The notes: generated from the letters alone by a model not told the origin. A DNA stretch of 64,000 nucleotides from Streptomyces sp. NBC_00078 (GCF_026343335.1 NZ_JAPELX010000001.1:806001-870000); one strand, 5' to 3'. Counted from the stretch's first letter, positions 43,772-52,525 are shown. A program made the numbers and translations.

Positions 43772-45429
43772 GGCCGTACGTCCTCCGTTCTCGCGCTCCG
43801 GCGCGGCCCCTCGTGCCGTACCGTCGCCGCGAGCGTACGGTGTCCGGCCTGCTCGGCGCGCACGACCCGCTCCTGGGGCAGGGCGCGCTGCCACCACTCG
43901 CCGGACGCGGCGTCGACGGTGGCGCGCAGGTCGGCCAGGGCGGCGGCGAGCGAGCGGCGGGCGGCCCGCAGGGCGCCGGGGGCGGGGGCGGGCTCGGCCA
44001 GCAGGCGGGCTGTGTTCTCGCGGGAGCGCTCGACGGCGGCCAGGGCGTGCTCGACGCGGTCGCCGGCGCGCCGGTTGGTGACGGCGACGGCCGCGACGAG
44101 GCCGACCAGGGCGCCGATGACGGTGTCCACGGCGCGCTCGGTGATCAGCCGCCCCGGTTCCTGGAAGCCGGTGAACTCGGTGACGAGCAGCGCCATCGGG
44201 GTCACACAGACGGTGCCGAGCCAGTAGTTGCGGCCGATCAGCGCCTCGGCACCGAAGTTGAAGACGAGGCAGCACAGTACGAGGGCCGTCTGGCCGAGAT
44301 GTGCGAGCGGGGCCACGGCGGCGAAGAGCAGGACGCCGAGGAGGTTGCCGACGACACGCTGGACGCCCCGGCTCCAGGTGAGGACGAGGTTGGCCTGATA
44401 GAGGGAGGCCGCGGTGACCAGGGCCCAGTAGGGGCGGCCGATACCGAGGGCCAGGGAGGCGTAGCCGGCGAGGGCGCAGCCGAGCGCGGTGCGGACGGCG
44501 ATCGGAGTGAGCGGGCCGAGGCGCTGCCGCAACGGGCGGGGCGGGACGGCGAGTTCGGCGTCCACGCCGGGGAGTTCGTCGGTGGCCACCGGGTCGAGGA
44601 CGACCGGGATGGGCCTGGTGCCGGTCAACTCGCGTGCCCAGAAGCGCAGTTGCTCCGGGTCGGTGTCGGCGGGTGCGGCGAGGGCGACTTCGGCGCGGAC
44701 GACGAGGTGTTCGAGGGCACGCCGGGTGCGGGAGCCGCGTGTGGCCAGGAGCGACTGCCAGGCGGCCTGGACAGCGGCGGCCGCAGTGGCGCGGTTGCGC
44801 GCGTGGCCGTCGCCCGTGCCCCGCGTGCCGGCGTACGCGGCCGCGGCGTTCAGGGCGCCCGCGGTGGCCCGGCGCTCCGGGCCGTGCGGGCGCAGCAGGC
44901 CGGGGGCCATGCCGACGAGCCAGGCCCAGCCGCCCGCCCCGAGAGCCAGTGCGAGATGGCCGGGGACCTGGCCGAGGGTCTGCGGGGCGAAGAGGGAGGC
45001 GGACGTGATGAAGGTCAGGACCACATTGCCGGGCGGACCGATACGGGTCACGTCGCACAGTGCCTTGTGCAGCGCGGCCAGCAGGGCGCCGACGGTGACG
45101 AGCACGACGGCACTGCCGGTGAGCGAGGCGGTGACCAGGGAGACGGCGAGGCCGCCGACCATGCCGAGGACCACCCGGGCGAGGACCCGGGCCCGGGCGG
45201 CGTAGGGGCGGTTGTGGGCGTACAGCGCGCACAGCGACCCCGCCATGGTGTACAGCGCCAGGTCGAGCCGGCCGAGGGCCAGCAGCGTCAGATTGGGCGG
45301 GGCGACCGAGGCGACCACACTCAGGGCGGGCTTGAACCAGATGTCCGCGGGCCGGCCCAGACGCAGCACGCCGGACAGGGGGAGGCGGCGGCCGCGCGGG
45401 GTGACGGGAGTGGGGGTCGCAGGGGTCAT
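43768..45429 (-). CDS. FUSC family membrane protein (aromatic-acid-exporter-like)
   Basis: A 553-residue protein of the FUSC/AaeB-like family with two blocks of hydrophobic helices (about residues 35-175 and 320-425) separated by a soluble region. YWALVTAASLYQANLVLTWS and RVVGNLLGVLLFA are typical of the second block. Predicted to export aromatic or toxic acids. It is first in an operon with the overlapping MarR gene. Near-leaderless: the -10 TAATGT ends 8 bases before the ATG. Confidence 0.88.
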   Translation of the reverse strand: MTPATPTPVTPRGRRLPLSGVLRLGRPADIWFKPALSVVASVAPPNLTLLALGRLDLALYTMAGSLCALYAHNRPYAARARVLARVVLGMVGGLAVSLVTASLTGSAVVLVTVGALLAALHKALCDVTRIGPPGNVVLTFITSASLFAPQTLGQVPGHLALALGAGGWAWLVGMAPGLLRPHGPERRATAGALNAAAAYAGTRGTGDGHARNRATAAAAVQAAWQSLLATRGSRTRRALEHLVVRAEVALAAPADTDPEQLRFWARELTGTRPIPVVLDPVATDELPGVDAELAVPPRPLRQRLGPLTPIAVRTALGCALAGYASLALGIGRPYWALVTAASLYQANLVLTWSRGVQRVVGNLLGVLLFAAVAPLAHLGQTALVLCCLVFNFGAEALIGRNYWLGTVCVTPMALLVTEFTGFQEPGRLITERAVDTVIGALVGLVAAVAVTNRRAGDRVEHALAAVERSRENTARLLAEPAPAPGALRAARRSLAAALADLRATVDAASGEWWQRALPQERVVRAEQAGHRTLAATVRHEGPRRSARTEDVRP

Positions 45430-45437
45430 GTGGCATT

Positions 45438-45463
45438 ACATTAGCAGGTGTTTTACTAGTAAA
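45438..45463 (-). promoter_or_regulatory. FUSC-marR promoter with MarR-type operator
   Basis: TAATGT (-10, 45443-45438 on the minus strand) lies 8 bases before the FUSC ATG. A perfect 12-bp palindrome TTTACTAGTAAA (45452-45463) sits just upstream in the spacer/-35 zone, where a MarR dimer would block transcription. Confidence 0.7.
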
Positions 45464-45605
45464 GGAAATCCCGCCCACAGTTCCCCACCTGCTCTCACCT
45501 GCCGTGCTCCCTCGAACGCTCCCCGTGTACTCCCTTGCGCTTGTATGCGCGCCGCGTTGTGCGGGCAACCACCGACTGTCGACACCGTCGAGCGGGGAGG
45601 TGCGC

Positions 45606-46148
45606 GTGCACGGACCGGCTTCGCCCGGCTGGCTGCTGGTCGCGCTGTGCGCGGCGACCGGGGCCTACTGTCTGCTGCGGATGCGCAGCACGGTCGAGGA
45701 GCAGCGCCGGGCCGCGGGCGGGGAGGCGCTGATGGGCTTCGGCATGGCCGCCATGGCCGTTCCTGCGGCGGCCTTCAGCCCGCCGCCGTGGACCTGGCCC
45801 GGCTACGCGGCCGTCTTCGGCGTCGCCGCGCTGCGCGCCCTGTGGACCGCGCGGACGAGCGCGCACCATCTGCACCACCTGGTGGGCGCCTCGGCCATGG
45901 TCTACATGGCGGTCGCGATGGCGGCCGCTCCGGGACACCATGCCGGGCACGGGAGTTCGTCCGGAGTCCCCCTGGTGACGGGGATGCTGCTGCTCTACTT
46001 CATGGGATACGTGCTGTTGTCAGGAGTCCGGCTGATACCTGTCACCGCTGGCGGCGGCACCGCGGGCTGGGGGGACCGGCCGGAGCTGGCGCGGGCCTGC
46101 CGGCTGTCGATGGGCATCGCGATGGTGGCGATGCTGATCACGCTGTGA
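45606..46148 (+). CDS. DUF5134 family membrane protein
   Basis: A 180-residue protein with about five membrane helices, MGFGMAAMAVPAAAFSPPPW and HHLHHLVGASAMVYMAVAMA, matching DUF5134. The His-rich HHLHH and GHHAGHG loops could bind metal. The GTG at 45606 follows GGGAGGTGC. Often found near M56 peptidase genes, as here; role unknown. Confidence 0.83.
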   Translation: MHGPASPGWLLVALCAATGAYCLLRMRSTVEEQRRAAGGEALMGFGMAAMAVPAAAFSPPPWTWPGYAAVFGVAALRALWTARTSAHHLHHLVGASAMVYMAVAMAAAPGHHAGHGSSSGVPLVTGMLLLYFMGYVLLSGVRLIPVTAGGGTAGWGDRPELARACRLSMGIAMVAMLITL

Positions 46149-46264
46149 GCCGCCGTGTCCCGCTCACGCTCTGAACCGCCGCACCCCGCACGCGGCCGTT
46201 GTTTGCGTCACTTTGCCGCGACAGCCCCTGCCCCGAGCGCGCGCGGACTCATAGGGTGATCGCC

Positions 46265-47200
46265 ATGATGGTCCCCGCGGCACTGTTGCTGCTCGGCGCG
46301 CTGGCCGCCGTCGTCGCCCCACGGCTGCTCGCCCGGGCCGACTGGGCGGACCGTGAACCGGTGGTCGCGCTGTGGGTGTGGCAGTGCGTGGTGGCGGCCG
46401 TCCTCATGTGCTGTGCGCTGTCGATGACGCTGAGCGCGGCGGCCGCGTGGCAGGCGGTGCGCGGCCATGTGTTCGCCGCGGCGCCGCACACGGTCGTGGA
46501 CGCCTACGCGCTCGGTGCGAACGGGCCGTGGGCGGCGACGACCGCGGTCGCGCTCGCGTGCGCCGGGGTGTGGAGCGTGGCCATGCTGGTCCGGGAGGTC
46601 GCGCGGGCGCGGGCGCGCCGTCGCCGTCGCCGGGCCGAACTCCTCGTCCGTGCCCCGCTGTTGCCCGGCGAGGATCCCGGGGACGGCCGGCTGGTCGTGC
46701 TGGAGGGCGAGCGGGCCGACGCCTGGTGGCTGGCCGGTGCGGCGCCCGGGCTCGTCGTCACCACCGCCGCGTTGCGCCGCCTCAAGGGCCGGCAGCTGGA
46801 CGCCGTCCTCGCCCACGAGCAGGGGCACGCCCAGGCCCGGCACGACTGGCTGCTGCACTGCTCGGCCGCGCTGGCGGTCGGGTTCCCGCAGGTGCCGGTG
46901 TTCGCGGGGTTCCGGGACGAGATGCACCGGCTGGTCGAGCTCGCCGCCGACGACATGGCCTCGCGCCGCCACGGCCGTCTGACGACCGCGCTCGCACTCG
47001 TCGAACTCAACGAGGACCGGGGCGTGTTCGGCCCCTCTCCCAGCGCCCAGGCACACGTTCCGCAGCGCGTGCGCAGGCTGCTCAGCGCACCCGACCGGCT
47101 CACGGCCACCAGACGGCTGGGACTGACGGCGACAGCCGCGCTGGTGCCCGTGGTGCCGGTACTGGTGGCGTTCGTACCAGGGTTGCGGGCCCTGGGGTAG
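46265..47200 (+). CDS. M56-family membrane metallopeptidase (BlaR1-like)
   Basis: A 311-residue membrane protein. Hydrophobic helices at both ends flank a cytoplasmic zinc-peptidase domain with HEQGHAQARHDW (zinc motif HExxH-like HEQGH) and a downstream Glu in LVELAADDMA. Resembles the BlaR1/MecR1 peptidase part without a penicillin-binding sensor. Such genes are usually next to a BlaI/CopY repressor gene; none is visible here. ATG 46265 or 46268 with AGGGTGAT upstream. Confidence 0.88.
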   Translation: MMVPAALLLLGALAAVVAPRLLARADWADREPVVALWVWQCVVAAVLMCCALSMTLSAAAAWQAVRGHVFAAAPHTVVDAYALGANGPWAATTAVALACAGVWSVAMLVREVARARARRRRRRAELLVRAPLLPGEDPGDGRLVVLEGERADAWWLAGAAPGLVVTTAALRRLKGRQLDAVLAHEQGHAQARHDWLLHCSAALAVGFPQVPVFAGFRDEMHRLVELAADDMASRRHGRLTTALALVELNEDRGVFGPSPSAQAHVPQRVRRLLSAPDRLTATRRLGLTATAALVPVVPVLVAFVPGLRALG

Positions 47201-47207
47201 TGCCCGC

Positions 47208-47231
47208 CCGGGGCGGCCAGGTTCGCCCCGG
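47208..47231 (+). terminator. Hairpin after M56 peptidase
   Basis: Arms CCGGGGCG (47208-47215) and CGCCCCGG (47224-47231) with an eight-base loop, starting 8 bases after the stop codon. Confidence 0.7.
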
Positions 47232-47301
47232 CGTCGGCCTCGGGATGCTCAGGAGTTCCGGACATTGGCCCCGGCCCCCGCCGGTCAGGGAGGATCAGTG
47301 G

Positions 47302-47973
47302 ATGCACAACCCGCCCGTCGACTCCCCGCCCCGCCCGCCCGACCAGAACGCCACCGCCCGCGCCGCAACCCTCCTCGCCCTGTGCTCCGCACTGCTGCTC
47401 ACGCTCGTCGCGGTCAAGTGGCACCCCCTGACCAGCACCGACGGCGACATCGCCCGCACCACTCACCGCTGGGCCGTCGACGAACCCGGCCTCACCCACG
47501 CGTTCCGCATCCTGACGGACTGGGTCTGGGACCCCTGGACGATGCGCCTGGTGTGCGCGGCGGCCGTGCTGTGGCTGGTGTGGAGACGTGCGGCGTGGTG
47601 GACGGCACTGTGGCTGGTGGCCACCTGCTCGCTGGGCACCCTGCTGCAACAGGCCCTCAAGTCCGCGGTCGACCGTCCGCGCCCCGTCTGGCCCGACCCC
47701 GTCGACACGGCCCACTACGCGGCCTTCCCCTCGGGACACGCGATGACCGCCACGGTCGTCTGCGGCCTCCTGCTCTGGCTCCTGCACCGCTGCGGCCCCG
47801 GCCGCGCCCTGTGGCGCACTGCGCTGGCCGTGGCCGGGGTCTCCGTGGCCGGCGTGGGCCTCACCCGTGTGTGGCTGGGCGTGCACTGGCCCTCCGACGT
47901 GGTGGGCGGCTGGCTCCTGGGGGCGATGGTCGTGGCGCTGGCCGTGCTGGTCCACCAGCGATGGCGACCGTGA
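47302..47973 (+). CDS. PAP2-type membrane phosphatase
   Basis: A 223-residue integral membrane phosphatase with the three motifs of type-2 phosphatidic acid phosphatases: KSAVDRPRP (KX6RP), PSGH, and TRVWLGVHWPSDV (a Thr for Ser variant of SRxxxGxHxxxD). It acts on phospholipids or isoprenyl diphosphates such as undecaprenyl-PP at the outer membrane leaflet. GGAGGATC 8 bases before the ATG at 47302. Confidence 0.92.
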   Translation: MHNPPVDSPPRPPDQNATARAATLLALCSALLLTLVAVKWHPLTSTDGDIARTTHRWAVDEPGLTHAFRILTDWVWDPWTMRLVCAAAVLWLVWRRAAWWTALWLVATCSLGTLLQQALKSAVDRPRPVWPDPVDTAHYAAFPSGHAMTATVVCGLLLWLLHRCGPGRALWRTALAVAGVSVAGVGLTRVWLGVHWPSDVVGGWLLGAMVVALAVLVHQRWRP

Positions 47974-47995
47974 GCAGGCCACGTAAGATCCAGTC

Positions 47996-48685
47996 ATGAT
48001 GGCCGTTCTGTTCGACTTCTCCGGCACCCTCTTCCGTATCGAGTCCACCGAGTCCTGGTTGCGGGCGGTGCTGGACGAGGCCGGAATGACGCTCTCCGAG
48101 CCGGAGTTGACCCAGGCGGCGAAGGCGCTGCAAGTGGCCGGGGCGCAGCCCGGCGGAGCGAGCCCCGCACAACTGCCCGCGCACCTCGCCGAGGTGTGGC
48201 GGATCCGGGACGAGAGCGCCGCGCTGCACCGCGCCGCCTACACCGGTCTTTCCCGCGAAGTGCCGCTCCCCGAGCCCGGGTTGCACGACACACTGTACGA
48301 CCGCCACAGGACGCCCGCCGCGTGGGCGCCCTACCCCGACGCCGCCGACGTGCTCCAGGCGCTGTGCGAGCGCGGGATCGGCATCGGCGTGGTGAGCAAC
48401 ATCGGGTGGGACCTGCGCCCGGTCTTCCGCGAGCACGGCCTCGACCGGTATGTGGACGCGTACGTCCTGTCGTACGAGCACGGCATCCAGAAGCCCGACC
48501 CACGGCTGTTCGCGGCGGCCTGCGAGGCACTCGAAGTTGATCCGGTGGAGGTCCTGATGGTCGGTGACGACCGGGAGGCGGACGGCGGTGCGGCGGCCCT
48601 CGGCTGCCGGGTGCACCTGGTGGACCATCTGCCGACGTCCGAGCGGCCGGACGGGCTGCGTGCCGTGCTGGACCTGGTGGACTGA
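47996..48685 (+). CDS. HAD-family hydrolase with Ser in motif I
   Basis: A 229-residue HAD hydrolase. Nucleophile Asp7 is in FDFSGTLF; the second Asp of DxD is Ser9. GVVSN is motif II, KPDP carries the motif III Lys, and MVGDDREAD is motif IV. The Asp-to-Ser change removes the usual acid/base for phosphomonoester hydrolysis, which points to a different leaving group (haloacid-dehalogenase-like) or altered activity. Starts 22 bases after the PAP2 gene and may be co-transcribed. Confidence 0.88.
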   Translation: MMAVLFDFSGTLFRIESTESWLRAVLDEAGMTLSEPELTQAAKALQVAGAQPGGASPAQLPAHLAEVWRIRDESAALHRAAYTGLSREVPLPEPGLHDTLYDRHRTPAAWAPYPDAADVLQALCERGIGIGVVSNIGWDLRPVFREHGLDRYVDAYVLSYEHGIQKPDPRLFAAACEALEVDPVEVLMVGDDREADGGAAALGCRVHLVDHLPTSERPDGLRAVLDLVD

Positions 48686-48696
48686 GCGGCGGGCCG

Positions 48697-48716
48697 GTCC
48701 CGGGTCCGCCCGGGAC
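48697..48716. terminator. Bidirectional terminator between HAD and DUF2630 genes
   Basis: Perfect 8-bp arms GTCCCGGG (48697-48704) and CCCGGGAC (48709-48716) with a four-base loop, between two converging stops. Confidence 0.75.
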
Positions 48717-48964
48717 TACTCCAGATAGCCCTCGACCTGCGACGACGACCGGGCCCGCGCCTCGTCCGGGTTCTTTCCGAACTCGGCCGTCGCGCGCCGC
48801 TGCCGCAGCAGGTCCCAGCACTGGACGAGGTAGCGCTCCAGCTGTCCGAGCCGCCGCTGTTCCGTCGTGCTGTCGATCTCGCCGGACGCGAGGGATTCCC
48901 GGAGCCTGCGCTCGTCCTCGACCATCTCCGTGATCCTGGCCAGGATCTGCCGGTCCTGTTCCAT
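48716..48964 (-). CDS. DUF2630 family protein
   Basis: An 82-residue charged, helical protein: ILARITEMVEDERRLRESLA and LGQLERYLVQCWDLLRQRRA are the DUF2630 hallmarks. Likely a short coiled coil. Cytoplasmic, function unknown. Confidence 0.88.
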   Translation of the reverse strand: MEQDRQILARITEMVEDERRLRESLASGEIDSTTEQRRLGQLERYLVQCWDLLRQRRATAEFGKNPDEARARSSSQVEGYLE

Positions 48965-49153
48965 GTCCGCAGGCCTCCTCCGCTCGGCACGTGCCCGCCT
49001 CAGGGACGGCGGGAGTACGAAGGTTTCGGGAAGTAGCCTCAGGACACCATCTGGGCGAAAAAGACCGTCCGCCTGAGACGATCCCCCGCGTCGCCCCAGA
49101 CGGACGGCAGCCCTGACCAGCCCCTACGGGACTCCGATCGGGACGTGTTGAGT

Positions 49154-49171
49154 ATAGTTGGCTGATAGCCA
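49154..49171 (+). promoter_or_regulatory. -10 box and inverted repeat before TetR gene
   Basis: TATAGT (49154-49159) is a good -10. TGGCT-GAT-AGCCA (49159-49171) overlaps the predicted start of transcription, as expected for TetR autorepression. A -35 is not clear. Confidence 0.55.
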
Positions 49172-49191
49172 GTCAACGCAGGAGTTACAGC

Positions 49192-49890
49192 ATGTCCCCG
49201 CGCAGCGCCTCGGTCAATGAAGAGTTGCGGAGACGTTCCCGGGAGCGGCTCCTGCAAGCGGCCGTCGAGCTGGTCGGTGAGCACGGCTACGAGGCGACGA
49301 CGCTCGGCGACATCGCGGACAGAGCGGGCTCGGCGCGCGGTCTGGTGTCGTACTACTTCCCGGGAAAGCGCCAGCTCGTACAGTCCGCGGTGCACCGGCT
49401 GATGCACCGCACCCTGGAGGAGGCGGTCGAGCGGGAGCCGCGCATCGAGGACGGCCGGGAGCGGTTGGCGCGGGCCATCGACGCGATTCTGCGGATGGGC
49501 CGGGACCGTCCAGTGCTGATGCGCCAGCACATGGCCGGGCTGCTGCAGGCGGAGGGCTTCGTGGGGTGCCCGGAGCAGCAGCGCCTCGCCGAGCTGCTGC
49601 GGGACGCCGTCGCACGGTGCGGGTCGCGGGATGTCGACGCCGACTATCCGATGCTGCGTTCCCTGCTGATGGGCGCCGTCTACGCGATGGTGCTGCCGAA
49701 CGTGCCGATGCCGATCACCACCCTCCGGGCCGAGTTGTTCAAGCGCTACCGGATCGACTGGGAGATGGGCGTGCCGCCCGACGCCGGGGCGCCGGCCGCG
49801 GGAACGTACGAGGCGGATCTGTCACGGTACTTCGCGACCGGCGACGGGCCCGGCGAGCGGCCCGCCCGGCCGGAGCCCTCGGACCGGTGA
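49192..49890 (+). CDS. TetR-family regulator
   Basis: A 232-residue regulator: RERLLQAAVELVGEHGYEAT, TLGDIADRAGSARGLVSYYF and PGKRQLVQ form the TetR DNA-binding domain (18-65). The C-terminal part holds the ligand domain. AGGAG precedes the ATG at 49192. No divergent transporter or enzyme is adjacent apart from the minus-strand DUF2630 gene, so the target is unclear; autoregulation is suggested by the overlapping inverted repeat. Confidence 0.92.
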   Translation: MSPRSASVNEELRRRSRERLLQAAVELVGEHGYEATTLGDIADRAGSARGLVSYYFPGKRQLVQSAVHRLMHRTLEEAVEREPRIEDGRERLARAIDAILRMGRDRPVLMRQHMAGLLQAEGFVGCPEQQRLAELLRDAVARCGSRDVDADYPMLRSLLMGAVYAMVLPNVPMPITTLRAELFKRYRIDWEMGVPPDAGAPAAGTYEADLSRYFATGDGPGERPARPEPSDR

Positions 49891-49922
49891 CGGACGCCCC
49901 ACCGACCCCATGGCGGCGCCCG

Positions 49923-50444
49923 TCAGCGTCGTGCGTGACGTGGCGTCAAGAACCCCGAGTCGCGGGCCTGCGAGATCAGGCGGAGCGACCTGCGCCGGCT
50001 GTGTCCTGTCGCGCACATCACCGCGAGGACCGGATCGGCGCCCTGCTCCTGCGCCGCGCGGTACTTCTGGGCGACGAGCCAGCGCCCCTCGACGCCGCGG
50101 GGCCAGCCGGACCGGGCCCGCCGGGAGCTTACGGATCCGTCCGGCCCGGCAGCCGGATCCGGCCCTGGGCGGCACGCACGGAAGAGCGGTTCCTCGATCC
50201 AGTCGGCGAGTTCCGCGAGGTCGTCCAGGGACAGCGCCGGCTGAGCCCGGATGTCCTCCAGCGCGGCGCAGCCCTCGCAGACCATCGCGAGCGCGTCGAC
50301 CCGTGCGCCGTCGCCGAACACCAGCCGGACGCTGAACCACGACGTGGCGCGATCGTCCTCCCGCACTTCCCACGCGGGCCATACGGACACCGTGCCGTCC
50401 GTCGGACAACGATCAGAAAGATCAAGAAAGGATGCTTCTAGCAC
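49923..50444 (-). CDS. DUF6214 family protein
   Basis: A 173-residue cytoplasmic protein. VSVWPAWEVRE, LVFGDGARVDALAMVCEGCA, QPALSLDDLAELADWIEEPL and the C-terminal VLAVMCATGHSRRRSLRLIS match the DUF6214 family of Streptomyces. The last part is basic and may bind nucleic acid. The GTG at 50444 lacks a ribosome site and the first 18 residues have lower G+C; a GTG at 50390 (VSVWPAW) may be the true start. Confidence 0.8.
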   Translation of the reverse strand: MLEASFLDLSDRCPTDGTVSVWPAWEVREDDRATSWFSVRLVFGDGARVDALAMVCEGCAALEDIRAQPALSLDDLAELADWIEEPLFRACRPGPDPAAGPDGSVSSRRARSGWPRGVEGRWLVAQKYRAAQEQGADPVLAVMCATGHSRRRSLRLISQARDSGFLTPRHARR

Positions 50445-50580
50445 ACACAGAACGTAACCACTTGATCACATACGGCAGGAACGGACACGCACGTCCACGG
50501 TGCGCCTGCACCCTGTCAGCGCAGCACGGACGGTGCGATGCTGGAGCCGTCAGCGATCTCCTCTCGTAAGGAGTTCCGCC

Positions 50581-51936
50581 GTGTTGCGTGTCGCCGTCGT
50601 CGGCTCAGGGCCCAGCGGGGTCTACACCGCCCAGAGCCTCGTCCAGCTGGACCCCGCGGTGTCCGTCGACGTCCTTGACCGGCTGCCGTGCCCCTACGGC
50701 CTGGTGCGTTACGGCGTCGCGCCGGACCACGAGAAGATCAAGTCACTGCAGAACAACCTGCGTACGGTCCTGGAGCACGAGCGGGTGCGCTTCCTCGGCG
50801 GCGTCCAGGTCGGCCCCGGCGGGCTGCCGGCCGCCCGGTTGCGCGAGCTGTACCACGCGGTGGTGTACTGCGTGGGCGCCGCCACGGACCGCCACCTGGG
50901 GATCCCGGGCGAGGATCTTCCTGGCAGCTGGTCGGCGACCCGGTTCGTGTCCTGGTACAGCGCCCACCCGGACGCCGACGACGACGGTTTCGTGCGGGAC
51001 GCCCGGTCGGCCGTGGTCATCGGCGTGGGCAATGTCGCGGTGGACGTCACGCGGATGCTGGCCCGCGGCCCGGCGGAGCTGAGCCCGACGGACATGCCGC
51101 AGGCCGCCCTCGGCGCGCTGTCCGCGAGCCGGGTGAGCGAGGTCCACATGGTGGGGCGGCGCGGCCCGTCACAGGCCCGCTTCACGACCAAGGAGCTGCG
51201 CGAGCTGGGCGGGCTCCCGGACACCGAAATCACCGTGAATCAGGCGGAGTTGGCGCTGGATCCCGCTTGCGCCGATACGGCCGCGCTGCCTGCGGTCCAG
51301 CGCCGCAACGTGGAAGTGCTGCGCGGCTGGGCCCAGAGGCCGCCCGAGGACGTCCCGCACCGCATCCGGCTGCGCTTCTTCCTGCGCCCCGTGGAGCTGC
51401 TCGCCGACGGCGGCCGGGTGGGCGCGGTGCGCTTCGAACGGACGGAACCCGACGGGCGCGGAGGTGTGGCGGGCACGGGACGGTACGAGGACATCGAGGC
51501 GCAGTTGGTGCTGCGTTCGGTGGGCTATCGGGGAGTGCCGCTGGAGGGGCTGCCGTTCGATGCGGCGGGTGGCACCGTGCCGCATCTGGCGGGGCGCGTG
51601 CTGCGCGCGGGCGTCGTCGCGCCGGGCGAGTACGTGGCCGGCTGGATCAAGCGCGGCCCGACCGGAGTGATCGGCACCAACCGTCCGTGCGCGAAGGAGA
51701 CGGTGATGTCGCTGCTGGAGGACGCCTCCGTGCTCGAACGCAAGGAGCTGCCCGGGGATCCGGTCGCCGCACTGCGCGCCGAGGGGATCGAGCCGGTCCA
51801 GTGGGCGGGCTGGCAGGCGATCGAGCGGGCCGAAGCGGCCCTGGGTGCCTCGCTGGGCCGCGGTGTCGTCAAGCTGGCGGACTGGGAGTCGCTGCTGGCG
51901 GCGGCGCGGGCGACAGGCGAGCAGCAGGCCTCGTAG
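50581..51936 (+). CDS. Ferredoxin/adrenodoxin-type NADP reductase (FprA-like)
   Basis: A 451-residue flavoenzyme of the adrenodoxin-reductase class. FAD binding: VAVVGSGPSGVYTAQSL; PCPYGLVRYGVAPDHEKIK is the family hallmark; the NADP site is VIGVGNVAVDVTRML. GWIKRGPTGVIGTNRPCAKE is the C-terminal FAD-flavin contact. It transfers electrons from NADPH to ferredoxins, typically for cytochromes P450. AAGGAG 7 bases before the GTG at 50581. No P450 or ferredoxin gene is adjacent. Confidence 0.95.
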   Translation: MLRVAVVGSGPSGVYTAQSLVQLDPAVSVDVLDRLPCPYGLVRYGVAPDHEKIKSLQNNLRTVLEHERVRFLGGVQVGPGGLPAARLRELYHAVVYCVGAATDRHLGIPGEDLPGSWSATRFVSWYSAHPDADDDGFVRDARSAVVIGVGNVAVDVTRMLARGPAELSPTDMPQAALGALSASRVSEVHMVGRRGPSQARFTTKELRELGGLPDTEITVNQAELALDPACADTAALPAVQRRNVEVLRGWAQRPPEDVPHRIRLRFFLRPVELLADGGRVGAVRFERTEPDGRGGVAGTGRYEDIEAQLVLRSVGYRGVPLEGLPFDAAGGTVPHLAGRVLRAGVVAPGEYVAGWIKRGPTGVIGTNRPCAKETVMSLLEDASVLERKELPGDPVAALRAEGIEPVQWAGWQAIERAEAALGASLGRGVVKLADWESLLAAARATGEQQAS

Positions 51937-51969
51937 CAGCGTCGGAAACCGTCCGGTGGGCAGTACACA

Positions 51970-52203
51970 CAGCGGCAACACCCTGGAAAACCATGTACCA
52001 CTTCTTCTGCGGCGCGAAGTAGAAGACCTGCGGTGCGGCCGCGTATCAGCGGGCCGCCGGCGGACCGGATGAAGGGCCCGGGAAGCGGGTCCGCCCTCCC
52101 GCCGCCGGCGGCCGTCCGAGCCCGGCGACAGGACAAGTGCCGGGACGGCGAGCAGGAGCAGCACCAGTCCGCTTGCCAACGTACGCGTGCGCGGAGCCGT
52201 CAT
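51970..52203 (-). pseudogene. Remnant of a secreted GH62-like arabinofuranosidase
   Basis: ATG at 52203 with AAAGGGGCG upstream opens MTAPRTRTLASGLVLLLLAV, an intact signal peptide. About 60 codons later the frame is lost. In another frame APQVFYFAPQKKWYMVFQG follows (near 51995-52050), a stretch that is typical of GH62-type alpha-L-arabinofuranosidases. Then the sequence runs into the FprA gene. Only the very 5' end, with its promoter region, survives of a protein normally over 350 residues. Confidence 0.65.
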
Positions 52204-52291
52204 CGACTCGCCCCTTTCGGGAGCCTCTCGGAACCCTCGGGAATCTCTCGGAAAGGCGAAGCGTCCGATGATGGCATGGACACGACCGTCA

Positions 52292-52305
52292 CGGAAGCGC
52301 TCCCA
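52292..52305. promoter_or_regulatory. CebR-like LacI-family operator
   Basis: CGGAAGCGCTCCCA matches the known Streptomyces CebR box TGGGAGCGCTCCCA at 12 of 14 positions. It lies 89 bases upstream of the GH62 remnant start and about 75 before the pectate lyase promoter. Confidence 0.6.
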
Positions 52306-52378
52306 CACCACTTGCGCGCGGGATTCAAGACAGTCCTTCCTGCTCTCCAGGCCTGACGAATGTCTTCTGCGCAAAGCG

Positions 52379-52407
52379 TTGACTAGAAAGCGCTTGCCCC
52401 CTACGTT
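52379..52407 (+). promoter_or_regulatory. Pectate lyase promoter with AAGCGCTT core in the spacer
   Basis: TTGACT (52379-52384), a 17-base spacer and TACGTT (52402-52407). The spacer contains GAAAGCGCTTGC with the LacI-type core AAGCGCTT (52388-52395). Transcription would start near 52414, leaving a leader of about 137 bases before the pectate lyase ATG. Confidence 0.7.
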
Positions 52408-52500
52408 CCGTTCAGAAGTGTGACCGACAGGCGCCACTGGCGGACCCAAAACCGCGACCACGTCCGCACTGCGCATTCAGCATGACGTACGTCGTTCACG

Positions 52501-52525
52501 TACAGGTACAGGTACAGGTATATAT
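52501..52525 (+). repeat. TACAGG x3 microsatellite and TATATATAA in the leader
   Basis: Three exact TACAGG units (52501-52518) run into TATATATAA (52517-52525), 26 bases before the pectate lyase start. It is an A/T-rich island in a GC-rich genome and may vary in length or form a second promoter. Confidence 0.8.

Noticed and set aside
52501..52518. Repeated units as a CRISPR array
   Set aside because: Units are only 6 bp without spacers; it is a microsatellite.
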